Shown here: positions 1 to 6,105 of the stretch, piece by piece
How positions within the stretch are numbered: the first letter of the stretch is position 1
How the letters are laid out: each line of letters starts with the position of its first letter
Source of the DNA: JANXVY01 sp034408685
Lineage (GTDB): Bacteria; Pseudomonadota; Alphaproteobacteria; Rhizobiales; Hyphomicrobiaceae
Assembly (NCBI GenBank): GCA_034408685.1
Contig: JAWXCP010000079.1
Coordinates: 1 to 9,569, forward strand
Length of the DNA stretch: 9,569 nucleotides
Direction: 5' to 3'
Translations under genes and position numbers: made by a program
Notes under the pieces: model-generated
Told to the model about the DNA's origin: nothing
Seen by the model: only the letters and a program-made list of their open reading frames with translations
Database searches by the model: none

Positions 1-860
1 AAATCAAGCGACGCAAAGCTCAGCTGGTCCATGGCGATCCCCTCGAATCAATGGACCCAATGTGCCATCATCCGGTCGGGTTGTTCAGAGGTTCCCTTGT
101 TAGTCTCGAAGCCGGGCCTTCCCGCGATCCGAAGATGATGCTATCTATAGGTAGGGAAATCGTTAAGCGAAACCCTGTGTCCCCTTTAGCGATTAAAATC
201 TTTGAGCGCAAAATCAGATTGAATCCAAGTGATAACTATGCATGGAATTTTTTAGCGGACATCTACCAAAACCTCGGTGATAAAAAGAGTGCTGAAGGCG
301 TGTTGCGTGCTTTTTTTGCTTCAGAAAGCATTCATACCTGGACGATAAACCATCTAGTAGAGGTTATCGCCAGCGATGATCGAGTCGATGAAGCAATCGG
401 AATTATCGAAAGTGCTATTTCTGCTGGGCTTACAAATCATCACACGGAAATTTTACATGAAAGGTTGAAGGCTGGTTGGGTTCTGTCACCCCCAGATGCA
501 AAGCCTAAAAGCATCTCTGAGGATGATGACGACGTTTCTGAATCATCTGAATCAATTGACCCGCTCATAGTGGATGGGCTGGTTTTGCTGCCTCAAGACA
601 TTAGCTCATCAGGCGAACTTAAGCGCATTCGTTTTGTCTTGGACAATAATATTGCCTCACGAACGGATCAATCGCTGATTCGGCTTCGAGAATTGCTAGC
701 TAGCGATTTCGCTCCTGAGTACGCAAGAATGCTCTCTATTCGATATGGAATTTGGGACGGCGACGGAGAAGAGCTGACTGACTTTGCCTCTGCGTTTGAA
801 TTTGCTCTTAGCACCAGAGACATGGCGCGCCTCGAGAGGCTGAGCATATATTTCCCCAGA

Positions 861-864
861 CTAG
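861..864. repeat. Left target-site duplication CTAG
   Basis: CTAG stands immediately before the IS end CCCGGA and is repeated at 2518-2521, immediately after the other end (TCCGGG). A 4-bp duplication is usual for the IS1380 family. CTAG is itself a palindrome, so the exact border could shift slightly, but the in-frame repair of the host gene supports this placement. Confidence 0.85.
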
Positions 865-882
865 CCCGGAATATTCATCAGG
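865..882 (+). repeat. IS1380 left inverted end
   Basis: The sequence CCCGGAATATTCATCAGG forms the outer left end. It pairs imperfectly with the right end (2500-2517 on the minus strand), the outermost six bases being identical. Confidence 0.75.
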
Positions 883-985
883 CTTGATGATTTCGGTGGC
901 GGCCGTGGCGTAGGGCGTTGAAAGCGCGTAGCAAACTGTTGCGAGACAAGCGTGCAGGCTCAGCAAACGGAATGCCACAGCCACC

Positions 986-2359
986 ATGACCGACATACCA
1001 CTCCTGCCCTTCGATCTGCCAGCGGTTCACCGCAAGAAGCTCACAGTTGATTTCGACGGCGGCAACCAGTCATCCGACGCGGGCGTGCTGCTGCTGCGGG
1101 CCGCCGAGCAGAAGATCGGCGTCATCGCGCGGTTGGCGGCCGCACTGCCCGACCGGCGTGATCAAGCCCGCATCCTGCACCGGTTCACCGAGATCATCGG
1201 CGCACGCGTGTTCGGCATCTGCTGTGGCTGGGAGGACGGCATCGACCATAACCGGCTGCGCGACGATCCGGCGTTGAAGATGGCGGTCGGGCGCTGCCCG
1301 CAGACGGGTGCCCCGCTCGCCTCGCAGTCGACGATCAGCCGCTTCGAGAATGCACCATCGAAGTGGGATGCGGGCCGCCTCGCCCGCGCGCTCGTTGATC
1401 AGTTCACCGCACACGTGACGCCTGCATATCGCGATATCTTCGACATCGACGACACGTTCGACGCCGCTCACGGTGGACAGCAGATGGCGTTCTGGAACGC
1501 CCATAACGACGAGCGCGGCTTCGCGCCCATCCATGTCTATCACGCGAAGACCGGCCTGCCGGTTGCCACCATCCTGCGGCCTGCCAAGACACCCGCTGGA
1601 CGGGAAGTACGGACCGTGATCAAGCACCTCACGAAGCAGATCCGCAAGGCGTGGAAAAAGGCCAATATCGTCTGGCGCGGCGACAGCCACTATGGCCGCG
1701 CGGAGGCCATGGACTGGTGCGACAGCAACGGCGTCGGCTATATCTTCGGCTTCCCCGGCAACAGCATTCTGGCGAAGGAAGTGGCTGAAGCCGCTGACCA
1801 TTTGCGCTTCTGGCATGCGCTGTCGGACGCGCCGAAGTCGCGCTGCTACAAAACACTCTGGTACAAGGCCGGCAGCTGGTCGGCACCCCGCCGCGTCATC
1901 GCCCGCATCGAAGCCTCGATGCACCCAGACCCCACGCCGGCCGACCCGAAAGCCATGCGCCAGGAGATCGACATCCGCTATGTCGTGACCTCGCTCGATG
2001 GCGATCCCGAACGCCTCTACGAAGGCGTCTACTGCCAGCGCGGGCAGATGGAAAACCTGATCAAACTGCACAAAGCCCAGCTCGCGTCGGATCGCACATC
2101 CTGCCATTCGGCAACCGCCAATCAAGTGCGCCTGACGCTGCACACGGCGGCGTTCTGGCTGATGCACACAATGCGCGCCGCGATCCCCGAAGGCCATGCA
2201 CTCGCGAAAGCCGAGTTCAATACGCTCCGTCTGCGCCTGTTGAAGATTGCCGCCCGCGTCGTCGAATACGGCAGCCGCATCCGCGTGCATCTGCCGTCGA
2301 GCTGCGTCGAGAGAACCCTGTTCCGTAGCCTTGCCCTCGGCCTTTCGCCGTCCGGGTGA
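986..2359 (+). CDS. IS1380-family transposase (DDE)
   Basis: This transposase of 457 residues cuts and joins the ends of the surrounding element. The N-terminus (LTVDFDGGNQSSDAGVLLLRAAE) and the block GWEDGIDHNRLRDDP are typical of IS1380 transposases. The likely DDE catalytic acids are in IFDIDDTFD (Asp153/155/156), WRGDSHYGRAE (Asp233) and RGQMENLIKLHK (Glu356). The length is normal for the family and I see no frameshift, so the gene is probably active. I chose ATG 986 because it directly precedes the conserved N-terminal block and sits 121 bp inside the left end. The reading frames on the opposite strand over this gene are by-products of its high GC content. Codon use is GC-rich, unlike the disrupted host gene. 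Confidence 0.95.
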   Translation: MTDIPLLPFDLPAVHRKKLTVDFDGGNQSSDAGVLLLRAAEQKIGVIARLAAALPDRRDQARILHRFTEIIGARVFGICCGWEDGIDHNRLRDDPALKMAVGRCPQTGAPLASQSTISRFENAPSKWDAGRLARALVDQFTAHVTPAYRDIFDIDDTFDAAHGGQQMAFWNAHNDERGFAPIHVYHAKTGLPVATILRPAKTPAGREVRTVIKHLTKQIRKAWKKANIVWRGDSHYGRAEAMDWCDSNGVGYIFGFPGNSILAKEVAEAADHLRFWHALSDAPKSRCYKTLWYKAGSWSAPRRVIARIEASMHPDPTPADPKAMRQEIDIRYVVTSLDGDPERLYEGVYCQRGQMENLIKLHKAQLASDRTSCHSATANQVRLTLHTAAFWLMHTMRAAIPEGHALAKAEFNTLRLRLLKIAARVVEYGSRIRVHLPSSCVERTLFRSLALGLSPSG

Positions 2360-2499
2360 GGCACGGGGCATGCGTGCCCCCAACGAGCCGCCGAGGAAGG
2401 CACATCAACCCAAAACGCGTTGTACCGTGAGTTGCTGATCAACGGCCAATCGGCCGGATGATGCCGCGCGATCATCAACTCAAGCCCCGAGGCGATGGC

Positions 2500-2517
2500 C
2501 GTAGTGCATGATCCGGG
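2500..2517 (-). repeat. IS1380 right inverted end
   Basis: Read on the minus strand it starts CCCGGATCATGCAC, matching the left end in the first six bases and at several later positions. It marks the right border of the element directly before the CTAG duplication. Confidence 0.75.
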
Positions 2518-2521
2518 CTAG
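2518..2521. repeat. Right target-site duplication CTAG
   Basis: This is the second copy of the 4-bp CTAG direct repeat, abutting the right end of the IS1380-family element. Keeping one copy and removing the other restores the interrupted reading frame. Confidence 0.85.
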
Positions 2522-2775
2522 ACGCGTTGATCATGCTGGCCCGCGCGATGTTTGGCGATGACGAGGCAGGAAATAACGTTCGCAAAATATTGGCAAAGCC
2601 ACCTCGGGAACTGCATTCTGCTGAACGTATTCTAAAAGGTTTTCTCGGGCCATTCCTATCTGCAAATGACAACGCAAGCTTCTTGTCCGCTGTAAGACGT
2701 GAATCGCATAGTATTATTCTAGCACTGCATGAAGCTATTGAAAGTACGGTTGAACAGGATAGACGAGCGGCTTAA
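2522..2775 (+). pseudogene. 3' part of the IS-interrupted TPR-like gene
   Basis: This is the C-terminal part of the gene starting at or before 51. After removing 865-2521 (the IS plus one CTAG copy), codon CTA 861-863 is followed by G864+AC (Asp), GCG, then TTG at 2527, and the frame stays open to the TAA at 2773-2775. The rebuilt protein is about 355 residues counted from ATG 51. The segment holds an alanine/leucine-rich helix (LIMLARAMFGDDEAGNN) and ends in QDRRAA. An isolated start at TTG 2527 is possible but has no clear ribosome binding site, so I read it as a displaced gene tail. AT-rich codon use matches the 5' part and differs from the IS between them. Confidence 0.8.
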
Positions 2776-2851
2776 TTCTCGACATTTACAGCTGTGACGT
2801 ACTGGCAGATGGCGACCCACAGTCAAGGTGATTACTTGAACGGTTATGGCT

Positions 2852-3168
2852 CTACGGTGTTTTTTTCCCCTTCGTGTAGCTGCGAACCCAGCCAATGAAG
2901 CGGGCGTCCTCGTCACGGGCGGGGTCCTTGGATTTGGCCCACTCGACGTAGAGGCTTTCCAGCAGATGCTTGTCCCATCGTGGGGCGACCTCGTAGAGCC
3001 GTTCGACCGCGCGCGACGAAACCAGGATGCGGCGGTCACTTGCGGGCCCCTTCGACGACGGATGGATCTCGACAATTGTCTCGCCTTGCTGGTAGCGCAA
3101 CACGCGCATCTCTGGCCGCGTCGACAGCCAGAAGATCGGATGCGCCATCATGGCGGAGCCATGCTTCG
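2852..3168 (-). pseudogene. repA: repA pseudogene, 3' segment (plasmid replication initiator)
   Basis: This is the distal part of a leftward plasmid replication initiator of the RepA type common on alphaproteobacterial plasmids. The recognisable start MAHPIFWLSTRPEMRVLRY, then GETIVEIHPSSKGPA, matches the conserved N-terminal DNA-binding region. In normal members this is followed by about 200 residues (HDKDILIY and onward). Here it jumps to a C-terminal-type tail (RLYEVAPRWDKHLLESLYVEW, then ARFIGWVRSYTKGKKTP), so the middle is deleted. The segment ends at the TAG at 2852-2854. Its upstream part lies beyond the group II intron at 5028-5132. With the best intron borders the two parts do not join in frame, and the intron faces the other way, so it cannot be spliced from repA RNA. 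Recognition is from family memory, not a search. Confidence 0.7.
3149..3163 (+). repeat. Perfect stem-loop 5 bases upstream of the group II intron
   Basis: CATGGC-GGA-GCCATG forms a perfect 6-bp stem with a 3-base loop. It is followed by CTTCG and then the intron start GTGCG at 3169. A near copy with compensatory changes (CTTGGC-GGA-GCCAAG) occurs at 8816-8830 in the same CTTCGG context. Some group II introns choose sites just after a hairpin, so this may be the recognition structure. Confidence 0.7.
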
Positions 3169-3599
3169 GTGCGTCCGTGATGTTGTAGTGTCTGGTTGGT
3201 GCAAGTCCAGCCCATGGGAGGTCACGACCTATGTAGCCGAAGGTGACTGCGTCGCAGCGATGCGGGGTGGGGAGCAACCGGAGGCGAACGAATAGCCTGC
3301 AGGATAACGAACCCGTTTCGGCGGCGTGATGTGGCGAGCTTGCCGGAGCACGGCGAAGCCTGGGCCATCTGGCCTATCTCGATGCGTTGATGTGACTGTC
3401 AAAGCGACTTCGAGGCACACGATGTGGTTGGGGGTGGGATATTCGGACGGCAGTGCAAAGGAAGCGGAGAGACCTGTCCGGCGTGTGCGAGTCGGGCCGG
3501 AGTCAGAGCCCGCATAGTACTGAAGTGGCCGGGATGTGGGCCACGAGAGGCGCGTGAAGCAAAGCCGCGCTGAGGGAAGGTGGGTAGGAAGGTGGAGAC

Positions 3600-4940
3600 G
3601 TGAAGTCTGGGCCAAAGCAACAGAGCGCCGGAAGTGCCGACAAGGCTATGCAAGGCGCAGAATCCCGCGCGCGAGAGCGTTCGATCAACCGGGATGAAGC
3701 TGTGGTGTGGACGGAACGTATGCTGTCGGCACTGGGCAACGGTGTCAAAGGCGGCAAGTGGTTCAGTTTGATGGACAAGGTGTTTGCACCGAAGACGTTG
3801 GCGTTGGCGTGGAGGAAAGTCCGCGACAACAAAGGCGCAGCCGGTGTGGATGGGCAAAGCATCGCAAGGTTCGCGGCGTCGGCAGAGCTGTATCTGTCAG
3901 AGCTGTCGGCCGCATTGAAGGACGGAACTTATCGTCCGCAGGCGGTCAAACGAGTCGACATTCCGAAGGGTGATGGCAAGACGAGACCGCTGGGCATTCC
4001 AACGGTCAAGGATCGCATCGTTCAACAGGCTGTCCGGCTCGTGATCGAACCGATCTTCGAGCATGGGTTCGCGGACAGAAGCTTCGGCTTCCGTCCGGGA
4101 CGGGGATGCCATGATGCGTTGCGCGTGGTCGATGGTCTGATCAAGGATGGTTTCACGCATATCGTGGACGCTGACTTGCAGGCGTATTTTGATACGATCC
4201 CGCACGACCGTCTGATGGCGCGGATTGAGGAAAAGATCAGCGATGGTCGGGTTCTCGATCTGCTCCGCAAATGTCTGAAGGCCGATATCCTGAAAGGAAC
4301 AGAGAGTTGGACTCCGGTGCAGGGTTCTCCGCAAGGTGCGGTGATCAGCCCTCTGCTCGCGAACATCTACCTCGACCCGCTGGATAGGTTGATGGCCGCG
4401 CGTGGCTTCAGAATGGTGCGGTATGCGGATGACTTCGTAATCCTGTGTAGGACCCGCGAAGATGCCGACGCCGCACTTGACGATGTCCGCGCATGGGTGA
4501 CAGCCAACGGCCTGACACTCCATCCCATGAAGACGCATGTCGGCGACTGTCGGATACCGGGTCAAGGATTTGAGTTCCTGGGATACCGGTTTGAAGCTGG
4601 CAAGCGCTACGTGCGAAAGAAGAGCCTGACGAAGCTCAAGGACAGTATCCGGGATAAGACGCGACGCACGCGGGGTGTCAGCCTCGAGTGCATCATCGCC
4701 GAGCTTAACCCGGTGCTGCGCGGCTGGTTTGGGTACTTCAAGCAAGCCCATCCGGTAACATTCAAAGACCTCGACGGCTTTATCCGACGACGATTGCGTT
4801 CGATCCTGCACAAGCAGGAAAAGCGCTCATGTATTGGGTTCGGCCACGATGACCATCGAAGATGGCCAAATGCCTTCTTCGCACGTCTTGGGTTGTTCGC
4901 ACTTCACACAGCTTGGACGGTCGCGAGACAGTCTCGATGA
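3600..4940 (+). CDS. ltrA: Group II intron reverse transcriptase/maturase
   Basis: This multifunctional intron protein (446 residues) helps splice the intron RNA and copies it into DNA at new sites. The RT0-RT7 blocks are visible: KGAAGVDG (79-86), IPKGDGKTRPLGIPTVKDRI (121-140), SFGFRPGRGCHDAL (161-174), motif A VDADLQAYFD (189-198), QGSPQGAVISPLLANIYLD (241-259) and the catalytic YADD (275-278). The maturase domain X (GIIM) includes LNPVLRGWFGYFKQA (369-383). No HNH endonuclease domain follows; the protein ends at 446, 16 bases before domain V. The start is GTG 3600, preceded by a purine-rich stretch (GGAAGGTGGAGAC) that can act as ribosome binding site. QGxxxSP rather than SQ, plus domain X, marks a group II RT, not a diversity-generating one. 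The symbol is used loosely for LtrA-like proteins. Confidence 0.93.
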   Translation: MKSGPKQQSAGSADKAMQGAESRARERSINRDEAVVWTERMLSALGNGVKGGKWFSLMDKVFAPKTLALAWRKVRDNKGAAGVDGQSIARFAASAELYLSELSAALKDGTYRPQAVKRVDIPKGDGKTRPLGIPTVKDRIVQQAVRLVIEPIFEHGFADRSFGFRPGRGCHDALRVVDGLIKDGFTHIVDADLQAYFDTIPHDRLMARIEEKISDGRVLDLLRKCLKADILKGTESWTPVQGSPQGAVISPLLANIYLDPLDRLMAARGFRMVRYADDFVILCRTREDADAALDDVRAWVTANGLTLHPMKTHVGDCRIPGQGFEFLGYRFEAGKRYVRKKSLTKLKDSIRDKTRRTRGVSLECIIAELNPVLRGWFGYFKQAHPVTFKDLDGFIRRRLRSILHKQEKRSCIGFGHDDHRRWPNAFFARLGLFALHTAWTVARQSR

Positions 4941-4956
4941 AGCAACCACCGACTGG

Positions 4957-5027
4957 AGAGCCGTATGCGGGAAAACCGTCCGTACGGTTCGGAGGGAGGG
5001 GTCGGTGAAAGCCTTCCCGACCCCTAT
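4957..5027 (+). ncRNA. Group II intron domains V and VI
   Basis: GAGCCGTATGCGGGAAAACC at 4958 begins the catalytic domain V hairpin: AGCCGTATGCGG pairs with CCGTCCGTACGGTT around a GAAA-type loop. Domain VI follows (GGGGTCGG pairing with CCGACCCC, 4998-5024). The unpaired A at 5020 is the likely branch point. The AGC catalytic triad position (AGCCGT) is preserved. Confidence 0.85.
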
Positions 5028-5132
5028 CCTGGACGTCGCCATGTCGGAGCGCGGCGCCACGTCGAGGGCGTCGAGCACGAAGAAGTCGCGAACGGGGTGG
5101 CGTTCAGGGAGGAGCAGACCAGTCACCAGCAC
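5028..5132 (-). pseudogene. repA: repA pseudogene, 5' segment
   Basis: This is the beginning of the leftward RepA. The segment GLLLPERHPVRDFFVLDALD, followed by VAPRSDMAT, is the characteristic N-terminus of alphaproteobacterial plasmid RepA proteins, where it is normally followed at once by M-x-HPIF. Here the HPIF block lies beyond the group II intron. I place the start at GTG 5132 (or GTG 5126), because codons further upstream overlap the iterons; a TTG at 5261 would extend the frame through them but is less likely. No strong ribosome binding site is seen. With the intron ending at 5027 the join gives a stop soon after, so the gene was probably already defective when the intron entered, or my border is off by one or two bases. 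Confidence 0.7.
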
Positions 5133-5165
5133 AGGGTAGCTTTGGTTCGCGGCTGGCTCAAACGA

Positions 5166-5251
5166 TTCGTACTTTGGCCGACCGCTTCGTACATCCAGCG
5201 ACCAAGGTTCGTACCTTTGCCGACCCTCCTTCGTACCTTTGGCGACGGCTG
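5166..5251 (+). repeat. Four iterons (RepA binding sites)
   Basis: Four direct repeats start at 5166, 5186, 5208 and 5230, spaced 20, 22 and 22 bp, about two helical turns. Each starts TTCGTAC; three continue as a TTTGxCGAC-like block (TTCGTACCTTTGCCGAC, TTCGTACCTTTGGCGAC, TTCGTACTTTGGCCGAC) and one diverges in the middle (TTCGTACATCCAGCGAC). The array sits directly upstream of repA, as expected for iterons bound by the initiator for replication and copy control. Confidence 0.85.
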
Positions 5252-5290
5252 GCAGAGGCAATGTCCAGGGCTTTCAATGGCTTGGTCCGG

Positions 5291-5299
5291 TTATCCACA
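5291..5299 (+). promoter_or_regulatory. DnaA box
   Basis: TTATCCACA is an exact match to the high-affinity DnaA box. It lies 40 bp from the iterons on the side away from repA and beside an AT-rich stretch, the usual order in iteron plasmid origins. Confidence 0.85.
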
Positions 5300-5459
5300 C
5301 CCCGTAACTCATCTAACCATTCTTAACAGTTTTAACTCCCCGATTTTGAAAATTTGGGTGGGGAAGTTGGGGCTTGAGGGCTCTTGCCCGGTGGTGAAAG
5401 GCAATGAAAGGCAACCCTCGCGCTGGATTTTTGCACGGCAGATGTGCTATCGTTCCGAG

Positions 5460-5666
5460 ATGAGGGACACCCTCACCCGCGTTATGCCATCGGCAGCGCC
5501 GACAGACGCCGAAATCAAAGCTTGGCAGGCCCTGCCCCGCGACGAGCAGCTCGCACGCCTGAGGGAAGCCCTCAACCACCCCGACAGCAGCGTCTACTGC
5601 GGACTGACGATGGAAGAGATCAAAGCGAACGCCCGGAAGCGCGTTGCCCAACGTGGCAATGGCTAA
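5460..5666 (+). CDS. ParD-like antitoxin of a type II toxin-antitoxin pair
   Basis: This small acidic-helical protein of 68 residues lies directly upstream of a ParE-type toxin and overlaps it by 8 bases (ATGGCTAA). The order and coupling make it the antitoxin, which would neutralise the toxin and repress the operon. Residues 14-40 (PTDAEIKAWQALPRDEQLAR) form charged helices, and the C-terminus MEEIKANARKRVAQ resembles the toxin-binding tail of ParD/RHH-type antitoxins. I cannot see a clear ribbon-helix-helix DNA-binding motif. ATG 5460 is chosen, with ATG 5484 as an alternative; upstream codons in the same frame back to 4965 overlap the intron and origin and are not coding. A possible -10 (TGTGCTATCGT, about 5441-5451) lies just upstream. 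The family assignment rests mostly on context. Confidence 0.75.
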   Translation: MRDTLTRVMPSAAPTDAEIKAWQALPRDEQLARLREALNHPDSSVYCGLTMEEIKANARKRVAQRGNG

Positions 5667-5955
5667 GTTCGTCGTATCGCGCAGTGCAAGCGCGCAGCCC
5701 GAAGCCATCTACGAGTTCACAGATGCTCGGATGGGCAACTATCAGGCCGAAGCCTACCTCGAAGGCTTCAATCACATCTTCAATTTGCTGGCGGACTTTC
5801 CGCGCATCGGCGTGCACGCCGACGAATTCCGCGTAGGCCTGCGCCGTCACCGATACCAATCCCACTACATTTTCTATACCGAAGAAGCCGACCACATTTT
5901 CATTCGCGACATTTTCCACGTCTCCCAAAATCTACGCCCGAGCATGTTCGATTAG
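5659..5955 (+). CDS. parE: ParE/RelE-superfamily toxin
   Basis: This is a toxin of 98 residues with the ParE pattern: an N-terminal beta strand (AKFVVSRSASAQPEAIYEFT), two helices (MGNYQAEAYLEGFNHIFNLL), then LADFPRIGVHADEFRVGLRRHRYQSHYIFYTEEADHIFIRDIFH, where G-L-R and SHYIFY-F-I-R-I-H are the family hallmarks. ParE toxins act on DNA gyrase and serve as plasmid addiction factors. ATG 5659 overlaps the end of the antitoxin gene (stop at 5664-5666), which indicates translational coupling; a TTG at 5644 is less likely. No truncation is seen. Its place beside the origin fits a stabilising role for the original plasmid. ParE and RelE cannot be told apart with certainty here, so the target could be gyrase or mRNA. 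Confidence 0.85.
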   Translation: MAKFVVSRSASAQPEAIYEFTDARMGNYQAEAYLEGFNHIFNLLADFPRIGVHADEFRVGLRRHRYQSHYIFYTEEADHIFIRDIFHVSQNLRPSMFD

Positions 5956-5970
5956 GCGACCATAGCGGCC

Positions 5971-6084
5971 TGTCGACGTGTCTACGCCAGTTCCCGCAGC
6001 CGTGCTTTTCTGCCCGAATCGAAACATTCCGCTTGCCTGGCTCGGAGCGGTTCGGCAGTCTGTGGACGGATCAACACGTCGACA
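5971..6084. repeat. 11-bp inverted repeat upstream of parA, possible partition or operator site
   Basis: TGTCGACGTGT at 5971-5981 and its exact complement ACACGTCGACA at 6074-6084 bracket 92 bp between the toxin gene and parA. Each copy contains the palindrome GTCGAC. Regulatory or centromere-like sites often sit upstream of parA, but I cannot confirm the role. Confidence 0.45.
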
Positions 6085-6105
6085 CGTTCAAGCGCCGGAG
6101 ACTTC

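Larger units (their letters stand above)
51..887 (+). pseudogene. 5' part of an IS-interrupted gene, TPR-like protein of unknown function
   Basis: This is the N-terminal part of a protein I do not recognise. From the ATG at 51, residues 30-110 are helical with a pattern resembling tetratricopeptide repeats (NPSDNYAWNFLADIYQNLGD, then KKSAEGVL). Residues about 155-170 form an acidic, serine-rich linker (SEDDDDVSESSESID), followed by a second helical domain. No catalytic motif is visible. The frame is open back to the left edge, and neither ATG 51 nor ATG 135/138 has a good ribosome binding site, so the true start may lie outside the window. The last seven residues before the TGA at 885-887 come from the IS1380 end. 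Without the IS the frame runs on into 2522-2775. Base composition is more AT-rich than the neighbouring transposase, suggesting a separate origin. The TPR call is tentative. Confidence 0.7.
865..2517 (+). mobile_element. IS1380-family insertion sequence, 1653 bp, apparently complete
   Basis: This is a complete-looking insertion sequence: one transposase gene between short imperfect inverted ends, flanked by CTAG duplications. The left end begins CCCGGAATATTCATC. The right end read on the minus strand begins CCCGGATCATGCACTAC, sharing the first six bases and scattered positions after that. A non-coding stretch of 121 bp precedes the transposase and 158 bp follow it. Length, 4-bp duplication and transposase type all fit the IS1380 family, which is well known from acetic acid bacteria. 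The element is inserted in the sense orientation inside the TPR-like gene. Confidence 0.9.
3169..5027 (+). mobile_element. Group II intron with maturase ORF, about 1859 bp
   Basis: This is a retrotransposing ribozyme. The 5' end GTGCGTCC at 3169 fits the GUGYG consensus, and the segment GGTGCAAGTCC at 3200-3210 is typical of domain I. The ORF fills domain IV. Domain V is clear at about 4957-4990 and domain VI follows, with a candidate branch-point A at 5020 seven bases before the proposed 3' end (CCCCTAT, 5027). The 3' border could be one base later. The last six exon bases GCTTCG (IBS1) are fully complementary to CGAAGC at 3354-3359, about 185 bases into the intron, a reasonable position for EBS1. 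It lies antisense to repA. All expected parts are present, so it may still be mobile. Confidence 0.85.
5166..5356. other. Plasmid replication origin (oriV), iteron type
   Basis: The stretch combines four iterons (5166-5251), a consensus DnaA box (5291-5299) and an AT-rich segment (about 5301-5356). That segment carries four TAAC motifs at 5305, 5314, 5324 and 5333, spaced 9-10 bp, plus ATTTTGAAAAT. This is the standard build of a theta-replicating plasmid origin: RepA binds the iterons, DnaA binds its box, and the AT-rich part melts. Since the local repA is broken, firing would need a RepA from elsewhere. Confidence 0.78.

Noticed and set aside
1070..2383. Long open frame on the minus strand opposite the transposase
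   Set aside because: It is a GC-rich shadow of the transposase frame, with low-complexity Arg/Ala/Gly content and no motif.
2846..3295. Plus-strand frame over the repA remnant and intron start
   Set aside because: The minus strand carries recognisable RepA motifs, and this frame crosses the intron border without any motif.
3897..4811. Long open frame on the minus strand opposite the maturase
   Set aside because: It lies inside a confident RT gene and has no family resemblance.
3600..4940. Diversity-generating retroelement, because an RT and a C-type-lectin-like SUMF1 domain occur in one window
   Set aside because: The RT has the group II signature QGSPQGAVISP and a maturase domain X and sits in a clear ribozyme with domains V and VI. 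I saw no template/variable repeat pair.
5166..5251. CRISPR array
   Set aside because: The repeats are 20-22 bp from start to start with no separate unique spacers. The layout fits iterons, and no cas gene is present.
4965..5459. Upstream extension of the antitoxin frame
   Set aside because: It runs through intron domain V, the repA start and the iterons. ATG 5460 gives an antitoxin of normal size.
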